From Mesorhizobium sp. M4B.F.Ca.ET.203.01.1.1 (GTDB lineage: Bacteria; Pseudomonadota; Alphaproteobacteria; Rhizobiales; Rhizobiaceae), in assembly GCF_004791025.1 (NCBI RefSeq), contig NZ_SRUO01000002.1:186001-250000 (forward strand): a stretch of 64,000 nucleotides of DNA. Reading direction: 5' to 3'. Position numbers and translations under genes: made by a program. Shown here piece by piece: positions 1-8,210 of the stretch. Numbering within the stretch: the first letter of the stretch is position 1; every line of letters starts with the position of its first letter. The notes under the pieces were generated by a model. That model was not told the origin of the DNA and did not search any database. It worked only from the letters and a program-made list of their open reading frames with translations.

Positions 1-1
1 G

Positions 2-232
2 ACCGCCTTGATGGGACGCATGATGCAGAAGCTCGGCGTCGACAGACAGTTGAAGGTCATCGCGGACCATGCCGCCGTTACCAACCGGGCGGTAGACCGC
101 TGCCGCTCCTGCGGTCACCAGGATGAATGTTCGACCTGGCTTGACCAACACCTGCAAGCCGACGACCCACCAGATTACTGCCGCAACCGCGACCTCATTG
201 CACGGCTGCAGCATGCGGCCGGCCAGCGATAG
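2..232 (+). CDS. DUF6455-type small cysteine-rich protein, 5' end outside the window
   Basis: The reading frame is open to the window edge, so the true start is probably upstream; the TTG/ATG codons at 8 and 11 are internal candidates. The visible 76 codons contain the pattern CRSCGHQDECSTWL, a run of acidic and proline residues, then PDYCRN. These spaced cysteines followed by WL and a C-terminal cysteine are typical of DUF6455 proteins, small proteins of unknown role seen in rhizobia and other alphaproteobacteria. The cysteines suggest metal or redox chemistry, but this is inference. It precedes the microaerobic gene block, although no FNR box is visible for it here. Confidence 0.6.
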   Translation, partial: TALMGRMMQKLGVDRQLKVIADHAAVTNRAVDRCRSCGHQDECSTWLDQHLQADDPPDYCRNRDLIARLQHAAGQR

Positions 233-386
233 TTGCTTTCAGCAGCGGCCGACCGCATGTAGCGTCCCATCGCTTGCGCGTAGCGGAGAGGTCTGCGAAT
301 GCCGTTGGACTTCCGGGGTTTGACAAGTGCCACCGTGTCAAACCGAGTTTGCAGGTGATGGATTTGCCTCCACGGGACAGGCAGTT

Positions 387-928
387 TTGAGCAGGCTGTT
401 TTTCCTGGAAGCATTTCTGCTCTTCGTCGCGCCCGGGCCAACCAATGCTCTTCTGATGGCCGGCGCGGCCAAGCGGCAGAAGGCGATTGCACTCTTGGTC
501 GCACAGGCCTGCGGATAGGGGATCGCAGCAGCCTGCTGGTTTGCGCTGCGCCTGCCGTCCGACGCGTTCAGGTACTCAAGCTGGGTGCAGCCGTATGGCT
601 CGCAATACTTGGCGTGCGTCTGATAGGCATCGACCGGATCGACGCATCCGAAGACGGGGATGGCCTTTCTGTTCTGGTAACGACTGCCCTCAACCCGAAA
701 GCCTTCATATATTGTCTGGCAACCGTGCCGGTAGACGCGAGGCCATATGACTTGGGCTTGTTCTGGATTGTGCTCTTGGTGACCACAGCCGCCTCCGGCT
801 CGATGTGGCTCTTGCTCGGTAGGCGGCTCAGCGGAGGCGAAGAAATGGCAGACAGGATCGCGGGTGCGGCGCTTGTTGTATTTGCCTTGACGCTGCTGCG
901 GCCTCTGTTGGCAATAGCCGCGACCTAG
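387..928 (+). pseudogene. LysE/RhtB family exporter, disrupted by a nonsense codon and a frameshift
   Basis: The first part reads FLEAFLLFVAPGPTNALLMAGA, the N-terminal signature of LysE-type amino-acid exporters. The frame then meets TAG at 516-518, in a place where family members often have Gly-Tyr, and continues in frame as GIAAACWFALRLPSDA. At about 562-572 the homologous frame changes and continues as VLKLGAAVWLAILGVRLIG, then LVTTALNPKAFIYCLA, the second conserved LysE motif, through to a stop at 926-928. Two independent lesions make a sequencing slip less likely as the only cause. The start is uncertain: TTG at 387 fits, with the frame open upstream to about 327. Substrate cannot be inferred. 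Confidence 0.7.
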
Positions 929-985
929 GTTCAACGCGGATATTAATTCGAATTTTGGGTCATGCAGAATTTCTGCCGTGCTGAA

Positions 986-1684
986 CTAAGAGACAAGCAC
1001 CACCGACAGCGGCCCCGCGCAGAAAAGGTTATCCGTCACCGCACTTACGCCGCCGACATTTTCAGCGGCGACAATGGCTGCCTGCCGTTCGCGTTCGTCG
1101 AAGATGGCACCGCTCAGTATCACTACCCCTTTGTCCACCGTCACGTCGATCATGTCCTTGCCGGCCAATTTCTGCTTCGCAAGCTCGGCAATAATCTTCT
1201 GACGGATCTGATCGTCGTCCGTGGCTGTAGGGGCCGATCCGGGCAAGGCATTCAGCAATGCCCGCAGAAGATCGGAGCGGGTGACAATGCCGACAACGTT
1301 GCCATCGTCGACGACGGGAATACGTTTGACGTGATGGCGCATCATGAGTTCGACGATCTCGGGCAGCGATACGCTGGGGGATACCGTAACGACATCCGTC
1401 GTCATTACCTCCTCGATACGCCGTCCGTTGGCTTGAACATATTCGTCGGCGGCTCTTCCGGGGCTCACGAGAAACTCCAGCCAACGCGAGCGCCTGCGTT
1501 GCGTGCCGAGCTCTCCGCGGCGCAGGAAGTCTCCTTCGCTGACAATGCCCACCAGCGCGCCGTCGCTGCCAATGACCGGAAGGCCGCTGATCTTCCTGGA
1601 GAGCATCAACCCTACCGCATCGGAGATCGACGCCGTAGGTCCTATCCCGATGACCGGTGCGGTCATAATGGCGTCGGCCTGCAT
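986..1684 (-). CDS. CBS-pair and BON domain protein, FNR/FixK-box controlled
   Basis: A 232-residue soluble protein. Two CBS domains come first: IMTAPVIGIGPTASISDAV with LPVIGSDGALVGIVSEGDFL, then VMTTDVVTVSPSVSLPEIV with RIPVVDDGNVVGIVTRSDLL. A C-terminal BON domain follows (VDKGVVILSGAI, then ERQAAIVAAENVGGV). CBS pairs usually bind adenylates; BON domains bind membranes or lipids. The frame can be read 23 codons further upstream, but ATG at 1684 has GGGAGG five bases before it, and the upstream 'extension' is the FNR box itself. Proteins of this type are common in FixK or FNR regulons of rhizobia. The function is unknown; a stress or energy-sensing role is inference. Confidence 0.85.
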   Translation of the reverse strand: MQADAIMTAPVIGIGPTASISDAVGLMLSRKISGLPVIGSDGALVGIVSEGDFLRRGELGTQRRRSRWLEFLVSPGRAADEYVQANGRRIEEVMTTDVVTVSPSVSLPEIVELMMRHHVKRIPVVDDGNVVGIVTRSDLLRALLNALPGSAPTATDDDQIRQKIIAELAKQKLAGKDMIDVTVDKGVVILSGAIFDERERQAAIVAAENVGGVSAVTDNLFCAGPLSVVLVS

Positions 1685-1739
1685 GTCTGCCTCCCGTGAT
1701 ATCGATCGGTCATTGTCGAGATCTTGCGCGGCAGATGCC

Positions 1740-1753
1740 TTGATCTCAATCAT
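1740..1753 (-). promoter_or_regulatory. FNR/FixK box upstream of the CBS-BON gene
   Basis: TTGATCTCAATCAT matches TTGAT-N4-ATCAA at 9 of 10 defined positions. Its centre lies 62 bases before the ATG at 1684, so a class II promoter with the box at -41.5 would start transcription near 1705 and leave a 21-base leader. The box overlaps the end region of fixS. Confidence 0.7.
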
Positions 1754-1923
1754 TTCCGGCTTCGACGGATGTCATTTTGCTTGTCGTCGCGGTCGATGAG
1801 TATCCGCGCCGCGGCTCCATCAAGATCCTCGTACTGACCGCTTCTCAAGGCCCACAGGAAGCCAGTCAGTCCAAGCGCACCGAGGAACAGCGCTACCGGG
1901 ATGAGGTAGATGAGCGTCGTCAT
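1750..1923 (-). CDS. fixS: cbb3-type cytochrome oxidase maturation protein FixS/CcoS
   Basis: A 57-residue membrane protein starting MTTLIYLIPVALFLGALGL, with one N-terminal transmembrane helix followed by FLWALRSGQYEDLDGAAARIL. The pattern W-x(3)-SGQ-[FY]-[ED]-D-[LM] after a single helix is the hallmark of CcoS/FixS, needed to assemble active cbb3 oxidase. The ATG at 1923 overlaps the fixI stop (ATGA), so it is translationally coupled as the last gene of fixGHIS. An upstream extension of the frame is only fixI sequence in another frame. The C-terminus reaches into the FNR box of the next gene. Confidence 0.93.
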   Translation of the reverse strand: MTTLIYLIPVALFLGALGLTGFLWALRSGQYEDLDGAAARILIDRDDKQNDIRRSRK

Positions 1924-4211
1924 GAGAGTTGAACCAGCATGCCGGGGCGCGCGCGCCGATCTTGCCAAGCGAATTCAGCCGATGAACTTCTCGCGGAACC
2001 TTGCAGCCGCAGGGCGTTTCCGATCACGATCAGCGACGAGGCGGACATCGCGACCGCCGCAAGCAGCGGCGTCACATGCCCCGATATGGCGATCGGCACC
2101 GCAAACGCGTTGTAGACGATCGCGATGGCGATGTTCTGGCGAATGAGCCGACCTGCCTTCCTCGAGACATCCAGGGCGAGAGGCACTGCCAAAAGGCTTT
2201 CGCGCAGGAAGACGAAGTCGGCGGCATTGCGACCGACGTCTGCCGCGGTCGCGGGGGCCATCGAGACATGTGCCGCACCAAGCGCCGGGGTATCGTTGAG
2301 CCCATCGCCCACCATCAGAACCTTGTGGCCCTGCCTCGACAGCGCCTCGATCCGCTCGACCTTGCCGGACGGAAGCAGCGCCGGAACGAAGCTGTCGATA
2401 CCCAGCGCCTTGGCGACTTGGCCGCAGGCATTGGCGGTATCGCCGGACAGCATCTCGACGGCCACGCCGCCATTCTGCAACGCTCCGAGCGCGGCCTTGG
2501 CATCGGCGCGCGCAGCATCCTCGAACGCGAAGGCGGCGACGATCGCCCCGTTCTTCGAGAGCACCGTTCCGCCAAAGCCGCCAGATTTGCCTTCGCCGCC
2601 GGTTCGAGCCTTCCATCCAGCCCATCCGCGCCGGCCGAGGCGCCAGGTATTCCCCTCGGTGACGGCCTCGATGCCGTAGCCTGGGTGTTCGCTGACAGAC
2701 TCGAGCCTGGGTTGACCGGAAAAACCCGCGAAAACGGCTATGGCCTTCGAGAACGGATGGCGCGAATGCGCGGCCATGTCGGCTGCGATCGCCAGCATGG
2801 TCGGGTCGATGGACGACGCGTTGACCAGCCTCGGCTGTCCGAGTGTGAGCGTCCCGGTCTTGTCGAACACCGCCGTGTCGATCGCGGCCAGCCGTTCCAT
2901 GGCCGAACCGTCCTTGACCATGACGCCGGCCTCGAACAGGCGCCGCGCCGCGACCACCTGCACGATCGGTACGGCGAGGCCGAGCGCGCAAGGGCAAGTG
3001 ATGATGAGAACGGCGATCGCGATCGTCATTGCCAAGTGCCAGTCGCCGGACGCGACCATCCAGCTCAGGAATGTCAGCAAGGCCGCGAGATGAACCACAG
3101 GTGCATAGAGGGCAGAGACCCGGTCGGCGATCCTGCGATACTGCGAGCGGCCACCCTCTGCGGCATCCATGAGTCGGACCATTTCGGCCAGGAAGGAATC
3201 CTTCGCCGCGGCCGTGGCCTGCATGGTCAGCGAACCAGTGAGATTGAGCGTGCCGGCCTGCACCTGCGCTCCCGAGCCCACGGTCCGGGGCGCGCTTTCC
3301 CCGGATACCAGCGAGCAGTCGAGATCAGAGATTCCGCTGAGGATATTGCCATCGACCGGAATCCGCTCGCCGGCCGCGATGAGCAGTTGCATGCCCGGTT
3401 CGATCTCGCCGACGGGCAGGTAGTCGCGTGTATCGTCACCCCGCAGCACCATGGCGCCGCGCGCTGCCAGTTGCGCCAGGCCGTTCACTGCGGTCCGTGC
3501 GCGCTCCCGCATCACGTGATCCAGCGTACGGCCGATCAGAAGGAAGAACAGCAAGGACACCGACGCATCGAAATAGGCGTGCTCGCCGTGCGTGATCGTC
3601 TCGTAGAGGCTCATGGCATAGGCGAGCGAGACACCGACCGCTATCGGGACATCCATGTTCATGCGACCGTGGCGCAGCGCATTCGAGGCCGAGCGGAAAT
3701 AGATGCCGCCGGCGAAGGCGAGCGCGGGGATGGCGATCAGCGCCGAAACCCAGTGGAATAGGTCGCGGGTCGCGCCTTCTGCGCCGGACCAGACCGAGAC
3801 CGAAAGCAGCATGATGTTGCCCGCCGCAAAGCCAGCGACCGCGACGGCGCGGATCAGTTCCGACAGCGTCTTGTCCTTCCCGTCAGGCTCCGGATCGAAC
3901 AGGTGCGCTTCATAGCCCAGTCGTCCAAGCGTAGCGACGAATGCTGGAACCTCATCGCCACGCCAGCGGACCGAAACACGTTTTGTCGACAAGTTGACGC
4001 GAGCGCCTTCGACATGGCCCAGCTTGCCGATTGCCGTCTCGATCGTCTGGATGCAGGCAGCGCAATGAACCGTTGGCACCGAGAGGTCGGTCTGGTGCAG
4101 GTCATCGCCAAGCGAGCGGCTGGCTAGCCTGATTTCCTGGCTCGACGGCAGGGCGGATGTGGCCCCGTCGAGATCCAGCGCCATTTCGGCGCCTGGTGCA
4201 CAACAGCTCAT
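1920..4211 (-). CDS. fixI: copper-exporting P1B-type ATPase for cbb3 oxidase assembly, FixI/CcoI
   Basis: A 763-residue P-type ATPase. It opens with a cysteine-rich tail (MSCCAPGAE) and a heavy-metal-associated domain with CAAC at residues 50-53. After that come paired transmembrane helices, the actuator segment ending SLVSGES, the metal-channel motif TCPCALGLAVP near residue 405, the phosphorylation motif DKTGTLT near 449, the P1B-type SRHPFSKAI, and the hinge GDGLNDTPAL near 634. CcoI-type pumps supply copper to the cbb3 oxidase rather than giving bulk copper resistance, and the position between fixH and fixS supports that subtype. Start and stop overlap both neighbours by four bases. Confidence 0.95.
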   Translation of the reverse strand: MSCCAPGAEMALDLDGATSALPSSQEIRLASRSLGDDLHQTDLSVPTVHCAACIQTIETAIGKLGHVEGARVNLSTKRVSVRWRGDEVPAFVATLGRLGYEAHLFDPEPDGKDKTLSELIRAVAVAGFAAGNIMLLSVSVWSGAEGATRDLFHWVSALIAIPALAFAGGIYFRSASNALRHGRMNMDVPIAVGVSLAYAMSLYETITHGEHAYFDASVSLLFFLLIGRTLDHVMRERARTAVNGLAQLAARGAMVLRGDDTRDYLPVGEIEPGMQLLIAAGERIPVDGNILSGISDLDCSLVSGESAPRTVGSGAQVQAGTLNLTGSLTMQATAAAKDSFLAEMVRLMDAAEGGRSQYRRIADRVSALYAPVVHLAALLTFLSWMVASGDWHLAMTIAIAVLIITCPCALGLAVPIVQVVAARRLFEAGVMVKDGSAMERLAAIDTAVFDKTGTLTLGQPRLVNASSIDPTMLAIAADMAAHSRHPFSKAIAVFAGFSGQPRLESVSEHPGYGIEAVTEGNTWRLGRRGWAGWKARTGGEGKSGGFGGTVLSKNGAIVAAFAFEDAARADAKAALGALQNGGVAVEMLSGDTANACGQVAKALGIDSFVPALLPSGKVERIEALSRQGHKVLMVGDGLNDTPALGAAHVSMAPATAADVGRNAADFVFLRESLLAVPLALDVSRKAGRLIRQNIAIAIVYNAFAVPIAISGHVTPLLAAVAMSASSLIVIGNALRLQGSARSSSAEFAWQDRRARPGMLVQLS

Positions 4212-4705
4212 TGCAGCGCTCCATGGGAAATCATGATTCTGCGCACGTCGCGATAGGGCTCCGCCAGACCGGCGTCGGCATCGATTTCGACGATCCAGAC
4301 GCCGTCCTTCGGTGTATGACGGACGCCGAATTCCTGGCCCGAGCCAGAAGCCAGAACGACAGTCTTGTCCTCTGCTTCATAGGCAGGATGACGGAACCGG
4401 ACTTTCACGCCATGCAGTGGAACAGGCTTGCCGGCGGCGTCGCTCAAGCTGTAGCGCACGTTGCCCGACACGATCGTCAGTTCGCCAGTCCAGCCGAGCG
4501 CCGCCTGCGCGCGACCTTCCTCCGCCTTTCGGTTGAACTGCTGGCTCGCCACATAGGTGTTTTCGACGACAAGGCCAGTCCAGCTCTTGCTGGCGAGGGT
4601 CGCCATGGTCACGTTGACCCCAATGACCACGCCAAAGAAGCCGAGAATGGTGAAAAGCATGTGCCGGCCGGTGAATTCGCGGGATCTCTGCGAATGGGCA
4701 CTCAT
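4208..4705 (-). CDS. fixH: FixH/CcoH, cbb3 oxidase assembly membrane protein
   Basis: A 165-residue protein with one N-terminal transmembrane helix (MLFTILGFFGVVIGVNVTMA) and a soluble periplasmic domain. The segment SKSWTGLVVENTYVASQQFN matches the conserved region after the helix in FixH proteins, and the domain carries RHPAYEAEDKTV and a C-terminal WIVEIDADA strand. FixH/CcoH associates with the assembling cbb3 complex. The ATG overlaps the fixG stop, and its own stop overlaps the fixI start, so the three genes are tightly coupled. Confidence 0.92.
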   Translation of the reverse strand: MSAHSQRSREFTGRHMLFTILGFFGVVIGVNVTMATLASKSWTGLVVENTYVASQQFNRKAEEGRAQAALGWTGELTIVSGNVRYSLSDAAGKPVPLHGVKVRFRHPAYEAEDKTVVLASGSGQEFGVRHTPKDGVWIVEIDADAGLAEPYRDVRRIMISHGALQ

Positions 4706-6273
4706 CTGGCGTTCTCCGGTGCATTGAACGTGGCTGTGTATTCTGCGGACTCGTGGCCGGCCCTGTCGTCGATCCGGAACTTGAAGCTTTGCGTGATCCC
4801 AAGAATCTGTCCCGGGGGCTGGCGCACGAAAACCTTCAGCGTCTTCAACCGGTCAGGCTCGACCAGGGTGGCGAAAGAGCGAGCCGGAGTAAGATCGACG
4901 CCGACCGTGCTCATCTCGGCGCCCGGCAGACCTTGCAAGGTGAGGACGATGGTCCTTGGCTCAGGGATCATGTTGAGCAGCTTGACGGTGTAGCCGTTGC
5001 GGATCGAGCCGTCGGAAAGAGTGACGAATTGAGGGTTGCGGTCGTGCAGGACATTGATCTCCAGCCGCTCGCGGGTCAGCAGCGAGTAAACCAGTGCGGC
5101 TCCGACTGCCGACCAGGCGCCAAGATAGATAAAGGTGCGCGGACGGAAGATCTTGCGTATGTGGAAATGCGCCAACTTCTCGGAGAATGTGCCGCCGGCG
5201 GTTCGCACCAGCGAAGGGTCCACCGGGCGTTCACCGCCCCCAGTGGCCACAGCCATGTTGGCGTTGTAATCGGACAATGTCGCATAGGAGATCAATCCGC
5301 GCTCCCTGCCGAGCTTGTCCATAATGCTGTCGCAGGCATCGATGCAAAGCGCGCAGGTGATGCATTCAAGCTGCTGGCCGTCGCGAATGTCGATCCCCAT
5401 CGGGCAGACTGCGACACAGGCGTTGCAGTCGACGCAATCGCCGATTGGCTGTCCAGCGGCTATGGCCTTCTTGGCATGGCGCGAGCGGGGCTCGCCGCGC
5501 CAGTCATTGTAGGTGACGGTGAGCGAATTCTCGTCCAGCATGGCGGCCTGAATACGCGGCCACGGGCACATATAGGTGCAGACCTGCTCACGCATCAGTC
5601 CGCCGAACGTGTAGGTGGTCGCCGTCAGCACAGCGATGGTTGCGTAAGCAACCGGTGCGGCAGCGCCAGTGAAGACTTCGCCAATCAGCGTCGGCGCATC
5701 AGCAAAGTAGAAGATCCAGGCGCCCCCCGTGGCTGCCGCTATGACTAGCCAGATCGCGTGTTTCGACGCACGCAACACAAGTTTGCGCGCGGTCCATGGG
5801 CCGGCATCGAGTTTCATGCGTGCGTTTCGATCGCCCTCGACCGCACGCTCGACGACGAGAAACAGGTCGACCCAGACAGTCTGCGGACAAGTGTAGCCGC
5901 ACCAGGCCCGGCCGACCGTGGATGTGATCAGGAAAAGGCCGATGCCGGCCATCATCAGAAGGCCGGCGACATAGTAGAATTCCTGGGGCCATATCTCGAT
6001 GAAGAAGAAATAGAAGCGGCGGTTGGCGAGATCGAGGAGCACGGCCTGGTCTGGGGCGAACGGCCCGCGATCCCATCTCAGCCATGGCGTCAGATAGTAG
6101 ATGCCCAGCGTAATCGCCATCACCAGCCATTTGAAGCGGCGAAAACTGCCCGAGGCCCGTTTCGGGAAAATCTTCTTCCGGGCAGCATAGAGCGGCTGCC
6201 GGGTCTTGGCGGAATTGACCGCCTGGGCTTCCAGTCGTTCTACCTGTATCTGATCCAGCACGGTTGTCTCCAC
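4702..6273 (-). CDS. fixG: FixG/CcoG, membrane-bound iron-sulfur protein for cbb3 oxidase maturation
   Basis: A 523-residue membrane protein. After a basic N-terminus it has several helices, including the conserved GYTCPQTVWVDLF and EQVCTYMCPWPRIQ. Two ferredoxin-type motifs follow near residues 280 and 300: CVDCNACVAVCP and CITCALCIDACD. After one more helix the C-terminus is an immunoglobulin-like periplasmic domain. CcoG is thought to reduce Cu(II) for the cbb3 copper pathway. The start is uncertain: GTG at 6273 gives METTV; GTG at 6261 has GGAG six bases before it and may be the real start. It heads the fixGHIS operon, with an FNR box about 70 bases upstream. Confidence 0.95.
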   Translation of the reverse strand: METTVLDQIQVERLEAQAVNSAKTRQPLYAARKKIFPKRASGSFRRFKWLVMAITLGIYYLTPWLRWDRGPFAPDQAVLLDLANRRFYFFFIEIWPQEFYYVAGLLMMAGIGLFLITSTVGRAWCGYTCPQTVWVDLFLVVERAVEGDRNARMKLDAGPWTARKLVLRASKHAIWLVIAAATGGAWIFYFADAPTLIGEVFTGAAAPVAYATIAVLTATTYTFGGLMREQVCTYMCPWPRIQAAMLDENSLTVTYNDWRGEPRSRHAKKAIAAGQPIGDCVDCNACVAVCPMGIDIRDGQQLECITCALCIDACDSIMDKLGRERGLISYATLSDYNANMAVATGGGERPVDPSLVRTAGGTFSEKLAHFHIRKIFRPRTFIYLGAWSAVGAALVYSLLTRERLEINVLHDRNPQFVTLSDGSIRNGYTVKLLNMIPEPRTIVLTLQGLPGAEMSTVGVDLTPARSFATLVEPDRLKTLKVFVRQPPGQILGITQSFKFRIDDRAGHESAEYTATFNAPENAR

Positions 6274-6338
6274 TCGCGCGCTGGCGATTGTCGTGCCCGC
6301 GCTGAGCCAAACAATGCCGCTCGGCCGGCCGAGCCGCG

Positions 6339-6352
6339 TTGATGCAGGTCAA
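6339..6352 (-). promoter_or_regulatory. FNR/FixK box upstream of fixGHIS
   Basis: TTGATGCAGGTCAA matches TTGAT-N4-ATCAA at 9 of 10 positions. With the box at -41.5, transcription would begin near 6304, about 30 bases before the first possible fixG start. Confidence 0.8.
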
Positions 6353-6374
6353 TCTTGGAATGTCGGAAATGAAC

Positions 6375-6399
6375 CGAGGCCCGGCGCGGCCGGGCCTCG
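6375..6399 (-). terminator. hairpin between fixNOQP and fixGHIS
   Basis: An 11-bp perfect stem (CGAGGCCCGGC) closes a 3-base loop, about 40 bases beyond the fixP stop. No long T run follows on the minus strand, so it may be a weak intrinsic terminator or an mRNA-stabilising end. It also separates fixNOQP from the fixG promoter box. Confidence 0.6.
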
Positions 6400-6440
6400 T
6401 CGCTTTGGCGGCTGAGGGAAGAGAACAGGCCCCCGCCTTC

Positions 6441-7304
6441 CTATTTTCCGCCGCCAAGCGAATGGACGTAGACCGCAAGTTCCTTGACCTTGGTCTCGCC
6501 GAGACGTCCGATCCAGGCTGGCATGACGCCATGTTTCGGCTCGCGGACCTGGGCCGCGATGGCCGTCTCGCCCGATCCGTAGAGCCAGATCGCATCGGTC
6601 AGGTCAGGTGCCCCGAACTCCCTGTTGCCCTTCGCATTAGCGCCATGGCAGGCGACGCAATTTTCCGCGAACACCTTGGCGCCGGGCTCGATCAGGCCTT
6701 TGTTCTGGACCGGACCGGAAAGGCCGGCGACATAGGCGCTGACCTGCTTGATCTGGTCGCCCGTGATGATGGCACCAAACGCAGGCATTTCCGATTGCCG
6801 CGTATCCGGATCCGAGGCGAAGCGGATGCCGTGCATGATCGTCTGCTCAACCTGGGTGGCCATGCCGCCCCATAGCCAGTCGTCGTCATTGAGGTTGGGA
6901 AAGCCTTTGGATCCTTGCGCACCCGAGCCATGGCACTGGACGCAATTGACCTTGAACGTGGCTCCGCCGGCCGCGACCGCGAATTCACGCAGCGCGTCGT
7001 CAGCAGCAATCTGGGAGACGGTCTTTTCCTGGATGGCAGCGACATATTTGCCTTTGGCGGCTTCTGCGGCCGCCAGCTCGTTCCTGACATCGTTGCGGCT
7101 GGAATAGCCGAGCACGCCCTTCGTCGCTGAAGATAGCATCGGCCATGCCGGATAGGCGATGGTGTAACCCACTGCCCAGATGATGGTGACGTAGAAAGTT
7201 ATCACCCACCAGCGGGGAAGAGGATTGTTGAGTTCCTTGATGCCATCCCACTCATGGCCGGTCGTCGAAATACCCGAGACGTCGTCGATATGCTCTGAGC
7301 TCAT
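6441..7304 (-). CDS. fixP: cbb3 cytochrome oxidase subunit III, dihaem c-type cytochrome FixP/CcoP
   Basis: A 287-residue protein. The N-terminal part HEWDGIKELNNPLPRWWV followed by one transmembrane helix is the CcoP signature. Two c-haem attachment sites follow: CVQCHG near residue 118 and CVACHG near 213. Methionine ligands are likely in SEMPAFG and GVMPAW. CcoP passes electrons from periplasmic cytochromes to CcoO and CcoN. ATG at 7304 is preferred: it sits just after the fixQ stop, with AAGGA in the fixQ tail acting as ribosome binding site; a TTG two codons upstream is less likely. Confidence 0.97.
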   Translation of the reverse strand: MSSEHIDDVSGISTTGHEWDGIKELNNPLPRWWVITFYVTIIWAVGYTIAYPAWPMLSSATKGVLGYSSRNDVRNELAAAEAAKGKYVAAIQEKTVSQIAADDALREFAVAAGGATFKVNCVQCHGSGAQGSKGFPNLNDDDWLWGGMATQVEQTIMHGIRFASDPDTRQSEMPAFGAIITGDQIKQVSAYVAGLSGPVQNKGLIEPGAKVFAENCVACHGANAKGNREFGAPDLTDAIWLYGSGETAIAAQVREPKHGVMPAWIGRLGETKVKELAVYVHSLGGGK

Positions 7305-7306
7305 GA

Positions 7307-7456
7307 TCAATCGTCCTTGAGGGGAATACGGGCGGCTTCATCGGCCTGGGCGCGGCCACCCGGCCGGAGTGCGAAAGCAATGCATCCGACAAAGAAGACC
7401 GCCATGGCGAGCAGGCCCCAGCTGTCTGCGAATTCCCGCATCAGAGTGTAATCCAT
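7307..7456 (-). CDS. fixQ: cbb3 cytochrome oxidase small subunit IV, FixQ/CcoQ
   Basis: A 49-residue protein, MDYTLMREFADSWGLLAMAV followed by a single hydrophobic helix (FFVGCIAFAL) and RPGGRAQADEAARIPLKDD. The pattern of a short N-terminus, one helix, RPG and a charged tail ending near IPL is typical of CcoQ. It lies between fixO and fixP, with GGAGAG just before the ATG. The gene is small and easily missed. CcoQ stabilises the complex and has no cofactors. Confidence 0.93.
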   Translation of the reverse strand: MDYTLMREFADSWGLLAMAVFFVGCIAFALRPGGRAQADEAARIPLKDD

Positions 7457-7467
7457 GTTCGCTCTCC

Positions 7468-8199
7468 TCAGCGGTAACCGGCGGCTTCGTCATAGTTTTT
7501 GAAATCGACCAGGGTGCCGAGCATCTGGAGGTAAGCGACCAGGGCATCCATTTCGGTGACCTGCTGCGGATTGCCATCAAAGTCGCCGATCTTGGCCTTC
7601 GGATAGCGTTTCTCGAGGCCAGACGTATCGGCGTTCGGGTCTGCCTGCGCGATCAGATCGGCGTTGGCGTTGGCGATCATGTCATCGGAATAGGGGACTC
7701 CCACACGCCTGTTCGCGATCAGATGCGTCGAGAAGTCCTTTATTTCGATCGGCGCGTCCTTCAGGAAGGCATAGCTCGGCATGATTGATTCCGGCACCAC
7801 CGAACGTGGGTCCATAAGGTGCTGGACGTTCCAATCGTTCGAGTATCGGTCGCCGACCCGGGCAAGGTCAGGGCCAGTACGTTTCGAGCCCCACTGAAAC
7901 GGATGATCGTACATCGACTCGGCGGCCAGGCTGTAGTGGCCGTAACGCTCGACCTCGTCGCGGAACGGCCTGATCATCTGGCTGTGGCAGAGATAGCAGC
8001 CCTCGCGCACATAGATGTTGCGGCCTGCAAGTTCGAGTGGCGAATAGGGCCGCATGCCTTCGACTTTCTCGATCGTGTTGTCGAGATAGAAGAGCGGCGC
8101 GATCTCGACGATGCCGCCGACAGTCACCACAAGCAGCGAGCCGACGAGAAGAAGCGTGGCGTTCTTCTCGATGATCGCGTGTTTGTCCATCAAGCCCAT
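7468..8199 (-). CDS. fixO: cbb3 cytochrome oxidase subunit II, monohaem c-type cytochrome FixO/CcoO
   Basis: A 243-residue protein anchored by one N-terminal helix ([20 protein letters not shown]). The motif [17 protein letters not shown], with haem-binding CYLCH near residue 65, is diagnostic for Cco[21 protein letters not shown] and [11 protein letters not shown] (probable haem methionine) follow. It carries electrons between CcoP and the CcoN core. AAGGAG lies eight bases before the ATG; the gene is 11 bases after fixN. Confidence 0.97.
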   Translation of the reverse strand: MGLMDKHAIIEKNATLLLVGSLLVVTVGGIVEIAPLFYLDNTIEKVEGMRPYSPLELAGRNIYVREGCYLCHSQMIRPFRDEVERYGHYSLAAESMYDHPFQWGSKRTGPDLARVGDRYSNDWNVQHLMDPRSVVPESIMPSYAFLKDAPIEIKDFSTHLIANRRVGVPYSDDMIANANADLIAQADPNADTSGLEKRYPKAKIGDFDGNPQQVTEMDALVAYLQMLGTLVDFKNYDEAAGYR

Positions 8200-8210
8200 T
8201 GTCTGGCTCC

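Noticed and set aside
1685..1753. N-terminal extension of the CBS-BON protein beginning MIEIKASAAQ
   Set aside because: It translates the FNR box; a strong ribosome binding site stands before the inner ATG at 1684.
2001..3761. 586-codon open frame on the plus strand
   Set aside because: It is antisense to fixI; high GC gives long open shadow frames, and no family motif is visible.
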